From the NCBI RefSeq assembly GCF_028640845.1, contig NC_080540.1, positions 48,404,561 to 48,468,560 on the forward strand: a stretch of DNA of 64,000 bases. The letters are read 5' to 3'. The position numbers and the translations under genes were made by a program. Below, in pieces: positions 9,932-20,121 of this stretch (its first letter is position 1; the number at the start of each line of letters is the position of its first letter). Source of the stretch: Ahaetulla prasina. Its lineage: Eukaryota; Chordata; Lepidosauria; Squamata; Colubridae. The notes below the pieces were generated by a model. That model ran no database searches, was not told the DNA's origin, and was given only the letters and a program-made list of their open reading frames with translations.

Positions 9932-12686
9932 ATGGTCCTCTTAGGAATGGGGTGAGGTCAATAGTAGAAAGTTTTTGGTTAAAGCTTTTAGGATTATGAG
10001 AAGAGACCACAGAGTCAGGTAAAGTATTCCAAGCACTGATGATTCTGTTACAGAAGTCATATTTTCTGCAATCTAGATTAAAGCGGTTGACATTAAGTTT
10101 AAATCTATTGGTTGCTCTTGTATTATTGCAATTAAAGCTGAAGTAGTCTTTGACAGGAAGGACATTACAATCGATGATTCTATGAGTTAAACTTAGGTCT
10201 TGTCAAAGGCGATGGAGTTCCAAGTTTTCCAAGCCCAGGATTTCAAGTCTAGTGGGATAAGGTATTTTATTGTTTACAGAGGAATGGAGAACTCTTCTTG
10301 TAAAATATTTCTGGACACGTTCAATTGTATTGATGTCAGAGATATGGTGAGGGTTCCAAACAGGTGAGCTGTATTCTAGAATTGGTCTAGCAAATGTTTT
10401 ATATGCTCTGGTTAGTAGTGTAGTGTTTTTGGAAAAGAAGCTACGCAAGATTAGGTTTACAACTCTTAGAGCCTTTTTTGCTATGTATTTGCAGTGGGCT
10501 TTGGCACTTAGATCATTTGACATGAAAACTCCAAGGTCTTTAACGGGATGGGGTCATCTGTGAGGTAATGTCCATCAAGCGAGTACTTAGTGTTTGGGTT
10601 CTTTTTTCCTATATGTAAGACTGAGCATTTGCTGGTTGAGATTTGGAGTTGCCAAGTTTTAGACCAAGCGGTTAGATGATCAAGGTCTTTTTGAATGATA
10701 GATGTATTATCAGTGGTGTTAAATAGTTTGACATCGTCAGCAAAGAGAACACAATTACTTGAGATATGGTCACAAAGATCATTAATGTATAGTATGAAGA
10801 GTGTTGGTCCAAGGACGCTGCCTTGAGGAACGCCACTCTTGACAGGAACAGGATTTGATAGAGCATTGCCAATTTTGACCACTTGTTGTCTGTTAGACAG
10901 AAAAGCAGATATCCATTTGTGAAGGGGTCCTGAAATGCCATAGGATTTTAGTTTTAGGAGAAGTTTATCGTGTACTACTGAGTCAAAAGCTTTGCAGAAG
11001 TCTATGTAGATTGCATCTATTGTTTTGCCTTGATCAAGATTTGTAGTCCATATGTTTTTACAGTGGAGAAGTTGTAAGTTGCATGATAATTTTTTCCTGA
11101 AACCAAATTGTTTATTGGAGAGTAGGTTGTTTGCTTCTAAGTGTGAGGTAATGGATTGGTTGATGATTGATTCCATGACTTTGCAGGTGACGCAGCATAG
11201 AGAGATTGGTCTGTAATTTTCGACTAAGCTGGGGTCTCCTTTTTTGAAGATAGGGATGACTGTGGCTAGTGACCAAAGTTTGGGAAGGGAACTGGTAGTG
11301 AAAGCTTTATCAAAGATAATACTTAGGGGTTCTGCTATATTAATGGAAAGTTTTTTTAAGAAGTATGCACATAGTCCATCGGGTCCAATAGATAGCAATG
11401 GTTTTAAGTTATGAAGAGCTTTTCCAATGTTATCTTCTGTGAAATCTATATGAGTTAAGTCATCATAATCGTTGCTGGCACGTTTGTGGAATGTCGGGTA
11501 TGTGTTATCGAAGTTAACAAAAACTGAGCCAAAGAAAATGTTGAAGAGGTTGGCTTTAACTGTTTCGTCATTGCATTCTTTGTTGTTAGAATCTTTTAGT
11601 GGTGGGATGGATCTTGAGTCTTTAAGTTTATTGTTAACAAAATTATAAAAGGCACGATTGGAATTTGTGCGCAGAAGGTCCTCTTCTTGTTTGGTGTGGT
11701 AATTTGTGCATTCAGTTTTTATTTGGTTGCATATATTTCTGTAGCGGATTTTGAAATTTGCTACAAAGCCTTTTTTGTTTCTTTTTGCAGAGGGATTTTT
11801 TTTTGATTGAAGCTTTTTTATTGATATGGGTAGTTTGCTTTTCCTGATCATGGTTGTCATTTGTGGTACATATAGTTTAATGACTCTATTGATTTCAAAT
11901 AGGAAAACTCTATAGTGGTCTTCAGCAGTTATGCAGTTTGCGAACAGATTTTGCCAGTCCAGAAATGAAAGATCGTTGTTTATAAGGTCGTAGTTGGCTT
12001 TTTTGAAGTTGTAGATGGGGCTACTATTGTTATGACGATTTGAGTATGGACGTATATTGAGACGAAAATCAATCAGTGATCACTGTTGGAAAAAGGTTCT
12101 TTAATTTGTAGTCCATAAATTGAGTTTGGGTTGTTGCAGAAGATGAGATCAAGGCAGTTGTTGAGTCTTTTATTGTTAGTTACAAGTTGTTCAAGACCTA
12201 GGTTTGTAACAGCGTTGTGTAATGTAGTATGGATTGGATCAGTTGTACATTCATTAGTTATCCAGTTAATGAGAGGTAGATTTAAGTCGCCCAGGAAGAT
12301 GAGAGGGTATGGGCAAGAGGTAGCCCATGTTAGCAGTGAGGTTAGCATATTTGCATGGGTAATGTCATAGTCAGGGGCTCTGTAGCATAGTAAGAATCGA
12401 AGAGTGGTGCTAAGGGATAGGTTGCATACAATAGTTTCAGGGAGAGAAAGTTTGTGTCTTGAATATTTTTTAGATTCAGTGACTTTTTGTAAAAGATAGC
12501 CACTCCACCACCTCTTCGGATTTCACGATCTGATCGATGAACTTGATATTCTTTGTTTGAGATAATGGAGTCAGGAAGGGATGAGTTCAGCCGTGTTTCA
12601 CAAACAAAAATGATATCGAATGTACCACTGTTTAACAAGAGGATAAATTCAGGTAATTTGTTAACAATGCTTCTCGCATTTATCAA
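9930..12686 (-). pseudogene. CR1 ORF2: endonuclease and reverse transcriptase, degenerate
   Basis: It encodes the endonuclease/RT polyprotein that nicks target DNA and reverse-transcribes the LINE RNA. The endonuclease shows INARSIVNKLPEF, DIIFVCET, RRGGGVAIFYK, GDLNLPLINW and SNSDH. The RT shows GPDGL, NYRPISL, IDFCKAFDSVVH, GVPQGSVLGP and the catalytic FADD, then the thumb with AYKTFARPILEYSSPVW. The C-terminus TPFLRG ends at 9930-9932. Breaks: a frameshift near 12450, a frameshift between 12073 and 11860, a frameshift near 10515, and a TGA in place of an Arg codon at 10201-10203. The longest open stretch, 450 codons, covers most of the RT. The copy cannot make a full protein. Confidence 0.88.
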
Positions 12687-12740
12687 TTTGCATTTCAGAT
12701 CTGTAGTAATTGGTGTTGAAGAGGTAAGGGGCGTGCATAC

Positions 12741-13956
12741 CTAGTTTTGGATGTTGGTAGGTTGGGGGTTGTGTACAAGAGGTGGTTGTATAGATGGTTG
12801 GATGGGTGGATGGATGTTTTGGGAGGTGAGTGTTTGGATGTTGGGTACTTGATTGTTTATTGAGATGTTTGGTTGAGTGGTTGGTTGGGTAGTTGGTTGG
12901 ATGGTAGCTTGGCTGGTTGGTTGGATGGCTGTTTGGATGGCTGGTTGGGTGAATTGTTGGGTGGCTGTTTGGATGGCTGTTTGGATGGCTGGATGGATGG
13001 TTGTTTGGATGGCTGTTTGGATGGCTGTTTGGATGGATGGCTGAATGGCTGTTTGAATGGCTGGTTGGGTGGTTGGTTGGATGGATGGTAGGGTGATGGG
13101 TACTTGATTGAATGTTGGGATGGCTGGTTGATTGTTATGGGTGATGGGGGGTTTGGAGGTGATTTTTTGATTGTAGGTCTTATTTTTTATGCAATCAGCC
13201 CGATAGTCAATGTATAGGTTGGATTCACCATTGTCTTGTCTTCGTTTAAGTTCTGTGTGACGTTCACGAGAACATATCCGTTGTAGAAAAGATAGATCGG
13301 GATGTGATCTAAGTTTACTGTAGGTAGGGTTGGTTTTAGCAATTGAGTTTATAGTATAAATGAATTTACGTTTGCTGTCCTCATTTATACATGTGACTCT
13401 ACAAAATCTTGGTGCTGTTGATCCATCACTGTTTTTTATATTCTGGTCCATCTCTGGAGACAGAAATTATTTCATTTGGGGAGATGGTTGATGAGATATA
13501 ATTTCCAATGATGTTGTAAATCTTATTGATATCAGGTTCGTTGGTGTTTTCTAGTCCAAATAAAATTGCATTATTTATTTTTTGTCCTCTCTCCATGGCA
13601 TCTCTGATTAGTTGGTTAGTAGTTATTTGTTGTTTAGGTTGTGTTGTATTTATTTGTTGTCTAGGTTGAGTTGTAGGTTGTGTATTATGTAATGATAGAT
13701 GAGTTGGGAAGAGATTTGGATCATTTGAGTTTTCATTTTTTAGTGTTGAAATTTGTTTTATCAAGTTTGTGAAACTTTGTTCAATAACTGTTAGAATTTT
13801 TTTTTCTAAGTTTTGTTCAATATCTTGTATTCTTTTTTCTAGGTTTTGTTCAATAGCTAGTAATCTTTTATCTAAGTTTTGTTCAATAGTTATTAATCTT
13901 GTTTCTAAGATTTTATCAGCGTCAATGTTTGATCTGTTGGATTTTCTGGCTGGCAT
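12741..13956 (-). pseudogene. CR1 ORF1 protein, frameshifted
   Basis: This is the RNA-binding ORF1 protein of the LINE. It starts MPARKSNRSN, then has four near-repeats of the heptad block IEQNLEKR (residues about 20-60), a clear coiled coil. A Gln/Pro/Thr-rich linker follows, then a region with PRFCRVTCINED and RHTELKRRQDNGESNLYIDY that resembles the RRM-like part of LINE ORF1 proteins. The last third is a minisatellite-coded IQTAIQPT array. One frameshift in the overlap 13451-13426 splits it into 176- and 236-codon frames. It lies directly upstream of ORF2. Confidence 0.8.
12775..13120 (-). repeat. 12-bp minisatellite within ORF1
   Basis: Units of the type GGATGGCTGTTT (plus strand) recur about 25 times with variants such as GGTTGGTTGG. 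Because 12 is a multiple of 3, the array keeps the frame and encodes (I/T)QTAIQP-like repeats on the minus strand. Confidence 0.85.
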
Positions 13957-15130
13957 AATGATATTTTGAGTTTTTATGTAATTGGTAATGAAGTAGTATC
14001 TTTCTTATTTCTTTGTTTTATTACACACTCTTTCTAATTTTAGTAATGAGGAAGTATTTCTGCAATTTTTCTTGATTTTTTTTTTAACTTTCTATGTCTC
14101 CAATTTGTATTTTGTATTTCTTTGTATTTCTCCAATTTCCTTGATTTTTTTTTTAAACTTTCTATGTCAATCACTTTGGTAATTGTTATGGTAATGGGGA
14201 AATTACTATGGTAACAGTGAAATTCGGCGGGAAATTTAAAATGATGAGATTGGATGATTGAAGAAGTCTCTTTAGGGGTGGCTACAATGGCGGATTTTTC
14301 AAATAGACAATAGCTACAATGGCGGGAATTTCAATAGTCAATAGAAGCTGGGAGACTGGAGTCTCCTCTGAACTCACCAGCGGTCCTGTAGCGGTACTGT
14401 CAATTGGTGGCTTAGTAGTTTTAAATCGGGTTTTAAATCAAGGTTTAAGTCCAGCTTTAAATCAGTGTGGGGATCGCAGCAGGAGCGGTCTTCTGGGTCA
14501 GCCACCTGGTTCCTCGTCTCGGCCGCCCGGATTGCAGCGGCGGCGGGCTCCTGGGTCCTTTCCACAGCCACCTGGGTCCTCTTCACGGCTGCCTGGATAG
14601 CAGCGGTGGCGGCTTCCTGGGTCCTCGGCCACTCGGATAGCAGCGGCGGCGGGCTCCTGGGTCCTCGGTCACCCGGATGGTGGCGGCGGCGGCTTCCTGG
14701 GTCCTCGGCCACCCAGATAGCAGCGGCAGCGGGCTCCTGGGTCTTCGGCCACCCAGATGGCAGCGGCAGTGGGCTCTTGGGTCTTCGGCCACCCAGATGG
14801 CAGCGGCAGCGGCTTCCTGGGATCTCGTCGGTCCTCATCGCAGCCGCCCGGAATGTAGCAGTGGCGGCCTCCTGGGATCTCATTGCGGCTGCCCGGATCG
14901 CAGCAGCGGCGGTCTCTTGGATCCCGGCGGCGGTGGTGGCAAGAGCTCTATTTTAAAATTTGCTTTTGGCCAATTTGAAGCCTCGGGGATTGCCCTCCTA
15001 AAGAGCTTTCGCTCTTTTACAGAGAGCGTTCCTCCGAGGCAACCTTGCTGGTCGCCATCTTCAAATATCAAAAATATATCTTCAAATATCAAAAATACAG
15101 AGAAAGTTTTTCCATGGTTCTCTTTCATAC
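13957..15130 (-). promoter_or_regulatory. CR1 5' UTR with GC-rich 40-bp repeats
   Basis: This is the region upstream of ORF1. The part 14490-14960 is strikingly GC-rich in an AT-rich neighbourhood and contains a 40-bp tandem unit. GTCCTCGG or GTCTTCGG starts at 14621, 14661, 14701, 14741 and 14781, with more divergent units on both sides. CR1 5' UTRs are known to be GC-rich and to hold the internal promoter, so the repeats may be promoter modules. That is an inference. Confidence 0.6.
14490..14940. repeat. 40-bp tandem repeat array
   Basis: Period 40 is exact over five units from 14621 to 14820 and looser outside. 40 is not a multiple of 3, so the long open frames seen across it on both strands come from composition and are not real genes. 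Confidence 0.8.
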
Positions 15131-16272
15131 AGCTAGAAATTGCTTCTTATTTTTTTAAGCTTTTAAAAAAATTTTTACAGTCAGCGACCAACCAAGTAGC
15201 CACAACAGTAAAGCAATGTATAAAAAGTAGGCTCAAATAGAATAGGAGCAATAAAACCAGCACATGGACCTGCCAATTAAAATATATATGTAGGAGTATA
15301 CAAAAGAGAATGAAATAAAGCAAAACCAAATAGGTAAAAGAAAAAGAAAAGAATGAAAGAACATCCTCATACATTGTTCCAAAATTAGGGCATCTTAAAT
15401 CTTATTATGGTGATAACTACTGATGAGAATCTGGCAATTTAGATTGGTAATAGCAAAGTTATAGACTGCGAGTGAGAAATAATCACCTCTCCTACACTGA
15501 AAGTTTGACCTCTGCTACGAGATCCTATAAATCCATTGGTTGTATGTGTATATATTGCTTGTTTGTTTCTTCAGGGAAGATAAATGGTGATATATTCATG
15601 ACAGGATGGAAGATTTCAACTGCACAGCCTTAAATTATAAAATTTGCTTCTAAAAAATACCAAAACAGCTTAGTCTTAAGGAGAGTGGAAAGCTTCATGT
15701 AGAAGACTATTAGTCATCATGGCTGTATACTACTTCCACATTTACAACCAGTATAACCCTTATTGTCATCCACAGCAAGTCACAATTGCATTCATCTGTC
15801 GAACCCCAAGGGTGACTTGTGTGTAGCCATTTTAGTTAGCCCTATATTATATTAATTTATTCCTTCTCTTTCTCTTTATTTATGTAAGGGGGTGGGTTTC
15901 AGGCTTGTCACATTCTTAAGGATGGGAGGAGGGAATAGATTGTGATTGTTTTGGCTAGGTGACTTTCTTTCCCGATGGAACAGAGGTTGTCCTTGCTGAG
16001 AGCTGGAGGTGGAGTTTGAAGACACTGGGCAATGTTGATTTTGCTTTCATTGGGGAATGTGACTTTTGTGGGATGCTTCTAATTTATAAGATTATGTGGT
16101 GTAATTCCGGTTTGTGTCTGGAATTGGACACAAACTTTGTGTCTGGAATTACAATAGACTTTGCCAATTTGATGTCTACCTAAATAAAAGAAATTTGTTT
16201 TAGAAGATGGACTTTGTGTATTTCTTTTTTGAATGGGTTTCATCACTTGGAAACCTGACACCTCATTTGTGA

Positions 16273-16275
<3 letters not shown>

Positions 16276-16312
<37 letters not shown>
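16276..16312. repeat. (GT)n microsatellite, copy A
   Basis: About 17 GT units. The matching array in copy B (21179-21208) is shorter. Confidence 0.95.
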
Positions 16313-16322
16313 TTTTCTGAGA

Positions 16323-16790
16323 TTTTCGCAGGTGTTTGTATGTAGGTCTTTGGTTATTCGGGTTTTCTCCCACGTAAAATTGGAAGTTTCTTGGCTACGT
16401 TTCGACGAAGTCTCATTCGTCATCTTCAGGCTTCAGCTTCGTGCTTCTGGGAGCAATGTGTGATCACAGCTGTTTCTTCCTTTTAACTGCTAGAGGGGGT
16501 TTGAACTGATCGGGTGGGAGCTTGGCTGTGCTCTGATTGGATGGGGTTTTTTTGTGTTCTGATTGGTTGGGGGTGTGTCCTGTTTGGGTGGGGGCTTGGT
16601 TGTGCTCAGATTAGTTTGAGTTGCAGGGGGATTTGAGCTGGTGAGCTGCATTGGTGAGTTTCACACATTGATCCTAGAAGCACAAAGCTGAAAAAACCAG
16701 CCTGAAGATGACGAATGAGACTTCGTCGAAACGTCGCCAAGACACTTCCAATTTTACGCAGGAGAAAACCTGAATAACCAAAGACCTACA

Positions 16791-16795
<5 letters not shown>
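16323..16795. mobile_element. inverted-repeat element with hammerhead-like arms, copy A
   Basis: Two arms of about 110 bases (16323-16440 and 16684-16795) are inverted copies around a 240-bp spacer. Each arm holds CTGAAGA, stem GACGAA/TTCGTC and GAAAC. In the right arm (plus strand) CTGAAGA is 16702-16708, the stem strands are 16710-16715 and 16722-16727, GAAA is 16728-16731 and CGTC is 16732-16735. The left arm carries the motif on the minus strand (16395-16430) with CGTA instead of CGTC. This matches the layout of Penelope-like terminal repeats with hammerhead motifs. The family assignment is an inference. Confidence 0.6.
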
Positions 16796-16821
<26 letters not shown>

Positions 16822-16868
16822 AAGTGTATATATGTATATATGTATACATACACATACACAAACATATA

Positions 16869-17148
16869 CAGGGGTGCTATTCAGCAGGTTCTGACAGGTT
16901 CTGGAGAACAAGTAGCGAAAGTTTTGAGTAGTTCGTAGAATTGGCAAATACTACCTCTGGCCGGCCCCAGAGTGGGGTGAGAATGGAGATTTTGCAGTAT
17001 CCTTCCCCTGGAGTTGGGTGGGAATGGAGATCTTGCACTATCCTTCCCCTACCATGCCCACCAAGCCTTGCCCACCAAACTGCACCATGCCACGCCATAC
17101 CCACCAAGCCACGCCCACAGAACCGGTAGTAAAAAGATTTGAATTCCA

Positions 17149-17154
<6 letters not shown>
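16869..17154 (-). mobile_element. hAT-type MITE (ACCGGT family), copy A
   Basis: On the minus strand it begins at GTGGTGGAATTCAAATC, has CTACCGGTTCTGTGGGC and ends with GGTTCTGTCA-like repeats and GCTGAATAGCACCCCTG. A (CT)n tract touches its 5' edge, so no target duplication can be read. Confidence 0.8.
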
Positions 17155-17206
<52 letters not shown>

Positions 17207-17220
17207 CGTGTGTGTCTGTA
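17152..17220. repeat. (CT)n-(GT)n compound microsatellite
   Basis: About 20 CT units followed by GT units. Copy B has only a short CT run here (22070-22082), so this array changed after the duplication. Confidence 0.95.
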
Positions 17221-17939
17221 GAAAATAGGATGCTGGACTGGTTAGATCTGATCGATCAAGATTCTCATATTATTTTCACCCTTGAACTTATACCAATGTA
17301 ATTGCTTAGTGAACATGTGTTATTTATCATTGTCTCAGTGATACGCTAATAGTAACTTATTTGCAATATTTGTTATGAAATTGTATTTTAGCCAGACTTG
17401 AATTTAATGATTTTTTTAATTGCTCAGATATTTTAAAAAAATAATTAGCTTTCAATGGCAGAACAGATGGAGGTGGAAATCTGTTGGTTATCTGTCTCTC
17501 TGCTAATATATTTTGGTTCTGGCTGACAATGTAGGTGGTTTTTTTTAAAAAAAAACACCATCACATTAAACAATAATCAAGCTTAAAACAAGAAGAATTG
17601 TGGGTATCTAAATTAGATGTTTCTAAGTTTTTGTCAAGAAGATAGTGTATTTTCTGAAGTTGTAACATTTATTCCACAATAGCCTCTTTCAACTTCGATA
17701 TTTTCAAGATGTGTCAAGAATTTTCTGAATTCATGATAGAATTCTCCTTGATAACTTTAAAAAGAAAAATAAAGAGGATTCTCTTCTAAGCTTTTAGTCC
17801 ATTGGTTTGTGGGCCGATGCTCTATTATTTAGAGCTGTAAGTGAATAATTTTAATGTTAATAATATTATGCTTTCATTACTAGGCCTGTTGGGATTAGGA
17901 TTTTTCTTCTTTGTTTTATGACCAGGACAGCACAAAAAT

Positions 17940-18009
17940 GAAGTGCAGTAAATGAAGAGGAGGCTTTCAAGAAGAGATTGGGCTGCCATTTGTCAGAAAT
18001 AGTATAGGG
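17940..18009 (+). mobile_element. CR1 3' tail remnant, copy A
   Basis: AAGAAGAGATTGGGCTGCC and GTCAGAAATAGTATAGGG match the 3' region of the CR1 copies at 24.7 and 54.7 kb. It is cut by the MITE at 18010. Confidence 0.65.
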
Positions 18010-18071
18010 TCATGATGGTGAACCTATGCCACATGTGCCACAGGCGGCATGCGGAACCATATCTGTGGGTA
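18010..18071 (+). mobile_element. truncated hAT-like MITE
   Basis: The first 62 bases of the element that is complete at 22903-23342. The break coincides with the end of the duplication. Confidence 0.75.
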
Positions 18072-18159
18072 TAAGGTGGCATACTTAAAACTATTCAGAC
18101 CACTGGTACACATAGCAGGCCTTAAGCCCTGGGAAAAGCAACTTTGGTCCACTCTCATG

Positions 18160-18581
18160 TATAAGGAAACGCTTTGTCAGCTATATTAAGGGAACTGCGT
18201 TCTCAGCTTGATAGACGACCACAGCCTTGCCAATATATACACATAAAATAAAAATAAATATGCTGAGCTTATAACTATGTCTTCCTGTCATGCACCACCG
18301 GAACTCTGGTATCAGCACAAACATATTATACTACCTCCCCACATGTGTGGTATCAGTTCCTTATATTCATTTCTTGGAATTATGACCATATATGGATTGT
18401 AACATGCTGTGCAATGTAAGCATTATTAACACGTAACGGAAAAGTATATATATCTCTGCTGGAAAGTCCCTTTTTCTGTTCAGACCAACAGCTTTGTTCT
18501 GTACTTGAACCTGCGCATATATAATAAACCCTTCCTTCCCAGAGGAGCTGGCTTGTGTCTCTTCATTCTACAACAGCTTCA
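18160..18581 (+). mobile_element. LTR-like segment with poly(A) signal
   Basis: AATAAA lies at 18523-18528, followed by a T/C-rich R-U5-like stretch and a TTCA end at 18581, one base before a TGG-starting primer site. The 5' boundary is not determined; 18160 is a guess. Confidence 0.45.
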
Positions 18582-18582
18582 A

Positions 18583-18600
18583 TGGCGACCACGGCAGGAC
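18583..18600 (+). promoter_or_regulatory. candidate retroviral primer-binding site (tRNA-Arg type)
   Basis: TGGCGACCACGGCAGGAC begins with the complement of a tRNA CCA end. From memory it matches tRNA-Arg 3' ends of the GTGGTCGCCA kind in about 15 of 18 positions. Confidence 0.5.
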
Positions 18601-18943
18601 ACTAAGCGAGACGACATCTCGTTGAGGGTGGCTTGACCCCTCGGACCCTCCCATGTTTCCCTCTCCGATGTGAGGTTTTATTTTCACTTTGGCTTAGCCG
18701 GGTGGACCCTCCTACAGTTTTCAGAAAAAAGTTCTGGGAAGGACTTGACTCCCTTCTGTCGGTATGAGCACCTTCCTGTTAAGGAGCTTCCGTTTTGGAT
18801 CAAAAGGTGATCCCAGAGGACCTACTGCCCTGCCAGTAGGTACGAGCACCTCCTCAACACTGCTTCCTGCTTCCTTTTTAGCATACCAGGCAAGCTGGCA
18901 GCCTCCGGGCATCCAGGCCCCAAGCAGATCTCCTGCTTCCTTT

Positions 18944-18974
<31 letters not shown>

Positions 18975-19372
18975 CTTAATTGCTTCATTCACACTTACTT
19001 TCCTCTCGCTCGGCTTCCGTTCCCAATAAACACAAAGTTCCACGTTTGGCTTCCCCCCCCCTTGCTTTCTCTATCCTACGGTCACGGCTCGGTGGAGCTA
19101 GCAGTAGGCAGAGGTGCGGCTAGAGGTTGCTCAAAGAGGTGGAATCAGACTGTTTCCTTAGGTGGAATCCACACACACTTCTTCCTTCCCTAACAGAAGG
19201 TCCTGTGCTCTGGCAAAACCCCATGCTCTCAGACTTTTGGTCTTTCTGCGGTTAGGAAATGCACAGAGGATGCAAGATCCAGCTGTGATTGGGAGCAGGG
19301 CTCTCTCATTCACACACATGCAGGCATACACATATTTCCCATACTTTTCCATGCTTAAAATTAAAATTTAGA

Positions 19373-19384
19373 GGTACTCACCTT
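19373..19384 (-). promoter_or_regulatory. candidate 5' splice site in retroviral leader
   Basis: On the minus strand AAGGTGAGTACC matches the splice-donor consensus. It lies about 155 bases downstream of the minus-strand primer site, a normal place for a retroviral leader donor. Confidence 0.4.
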
Positions 19385-19537
19385 CTTTCCAAGCAGTCTT
19401 TGAGCTCAACACTCAAAACCCCTTTAAAACCTAGTTCCAAATGGCCAAGGTCCAGGAAAACTTACCCACAGACTCAATGGGTCTGCTGCTAGCAAGGGAG
19501 GCTTACCTGGGCCAGGTCCATTGGTTAGGTTAACGGA

Positions 19538-19555
19538 GTCCCATCTGGGTCGCCA
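19538..19555 (-). promoter_or_regulatory. retroviral primer-binding site, tRNA-Arg(CCG) type
   Basis: The plus-strand bases GTCCCATCTGGGTCGCCA equal, from memory, the last 18 bases of a vertebrate tRNA-Arg(CCG) including CCA. On the minus strand this is an 18-bp primer site two bases after the CA end of the LTR. Confidence 0.65.
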
Positions 19556-19557
19556 AT

Positions 19558-20121
19558 TGTTGGAAGAAATATCCATCTGGGTTCAGTTCCAAGTGGGGAC
19601 AAAGACACTGGAAACGTGGAGGCTGCTTGGAAAGATGGTTTAATGGTGGTCAGGATCACATGGCTTGAGATCCTGAACAGAAAAAGGGGCTGAGATCCTG
19701 TGTGCTCCCTGGCTTTATGCTTTTTCTGAGCTTTGACCTTTCTGGGGCACAGGAAGAGTATCCTGATTGGCTGTCAGACTCCCAGGGGGTGGGAGTCTTA
19801 GCTAACATTGTGGGTTGTCCTCAAGCTTGCCTGAGTCTTGCTGGCTGATGTAATCTTCCCAGGTGCCATGTGGTGAGATGGGTAGAGGCTAATCCTATCA
19901 TGTCCTGAGGGCCATGTCTTAATCCCATCACCCTGGAGCTGAAGGTCTTCTGTGTTGTAGATAAGATGTCTTTTGTCTTTCTGGGGCTATTAACAAAGGT
20001 ATGCTTTTCCAAGAGCATGTTTCTCCTTTTCTCATCCAGGAAGGTATAATATTCTGCTTTTTAAAATATTTCCTAGAATATTTCATTCTTCTAGGAGGGG
20101 GGTGGGTGCTAAATTCCTACA
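19558..20121 (-). mobile_element. ERV-type LTR
   Basis: This 564-bp segment starts TGTAGGAATTTAGCACC and ends CTTCCAACA on the minus strand, with TG...CA termini. It holds CATAAAG as a TATA-like box (plus-strand 19713-19720), an ATTAAA poly(A)-signal variant near 19640, and the primer site immediately after its 3' end. It abuts the start of direct-repeat copy B at 20122. Confidence 0.7.

Larger units (their letters stand above)
9785..15130 (-). mobile_element. near-full-length CR1-type LINE
   Basis: Read on the minus strand, this 5.3-kb copy has a GC-rich 5' UTR (15130-13957), ORF1 (13956-12741), ORF2 (about 12686-9930) and a 3' UTR with an (AT)n tract that ends in AAATAAATATAAATA-type sequence near 9785. 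The ORF order, the apurinic-type endonuclease followed by reverse transcriptase, and the ORF1 coiled coil fit the CR1/L3 clade. The exact 5' end is inferred and no target duplication was found. About five lesions in two ORFs suggest a fairly young but dead copy. Confidence 0.85.
15218..18071 (+). repeat. 2.85-kb direct repeat, copy A
   Basis: Nearly identical to 20122-22964 in the same orientation. It begins GTATAAAAAGTAGGCTC and ends inside a hAT-like MITE at CTGTGGGTA. By eye, differences are a few per cent at most, plus microsatellite length changes. It contains the Penelope-type inverted repeat, an ACCGGT-family MITE, a CR1 tail and the first 62 bases of the MITE that is complete in copy B. 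Confidence 0.92.
18072..20121. mobile_element. composite endogenous-retrovirus-like spacer
   Basis: Two LTR-like ends with primer-binding-site candidates face each other: a plus-strand LTR 3' end at about 18581 and a minus-strand LTR at 19558-20121. The 0.9 kb between them looks like two untranslated leader regions, with a (CTTT)n run at 18944-18974 and no gag or pol coding. The block sits exactly between the two direct repeats. I could not find the other LTRs or the junction between the two leaders. Confidence 0.5.

Noticed and set aside
12873..13091. Trp/Gly/Leu-rich frame on the plus strand
   Set aside because: It is the antisense reading of the ORF1 minisatellite.
14319..15240. Long overlapping open frames on both strands rich in Ala, Arg, Pro and Ser
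   Set aside because: They lie across the GC-rich 40-bp repeats of the CR1 5' UTR. Stop codons are rare there because of composition, and no frame resembles a known protein.
15959..16183. 74-codon frame present identically in both duplicates (also 20866-21090)
   Set aside because: Identity is explained by the recent duplication, not by selection. The sequence resembles no known protein and has no clear gene context.
18583..18600. Assigning the spacer to a named endogenous retrovirus family
   Set aside because: Primer type alone does not identify a family, and no gag, pol or env sequence is present.
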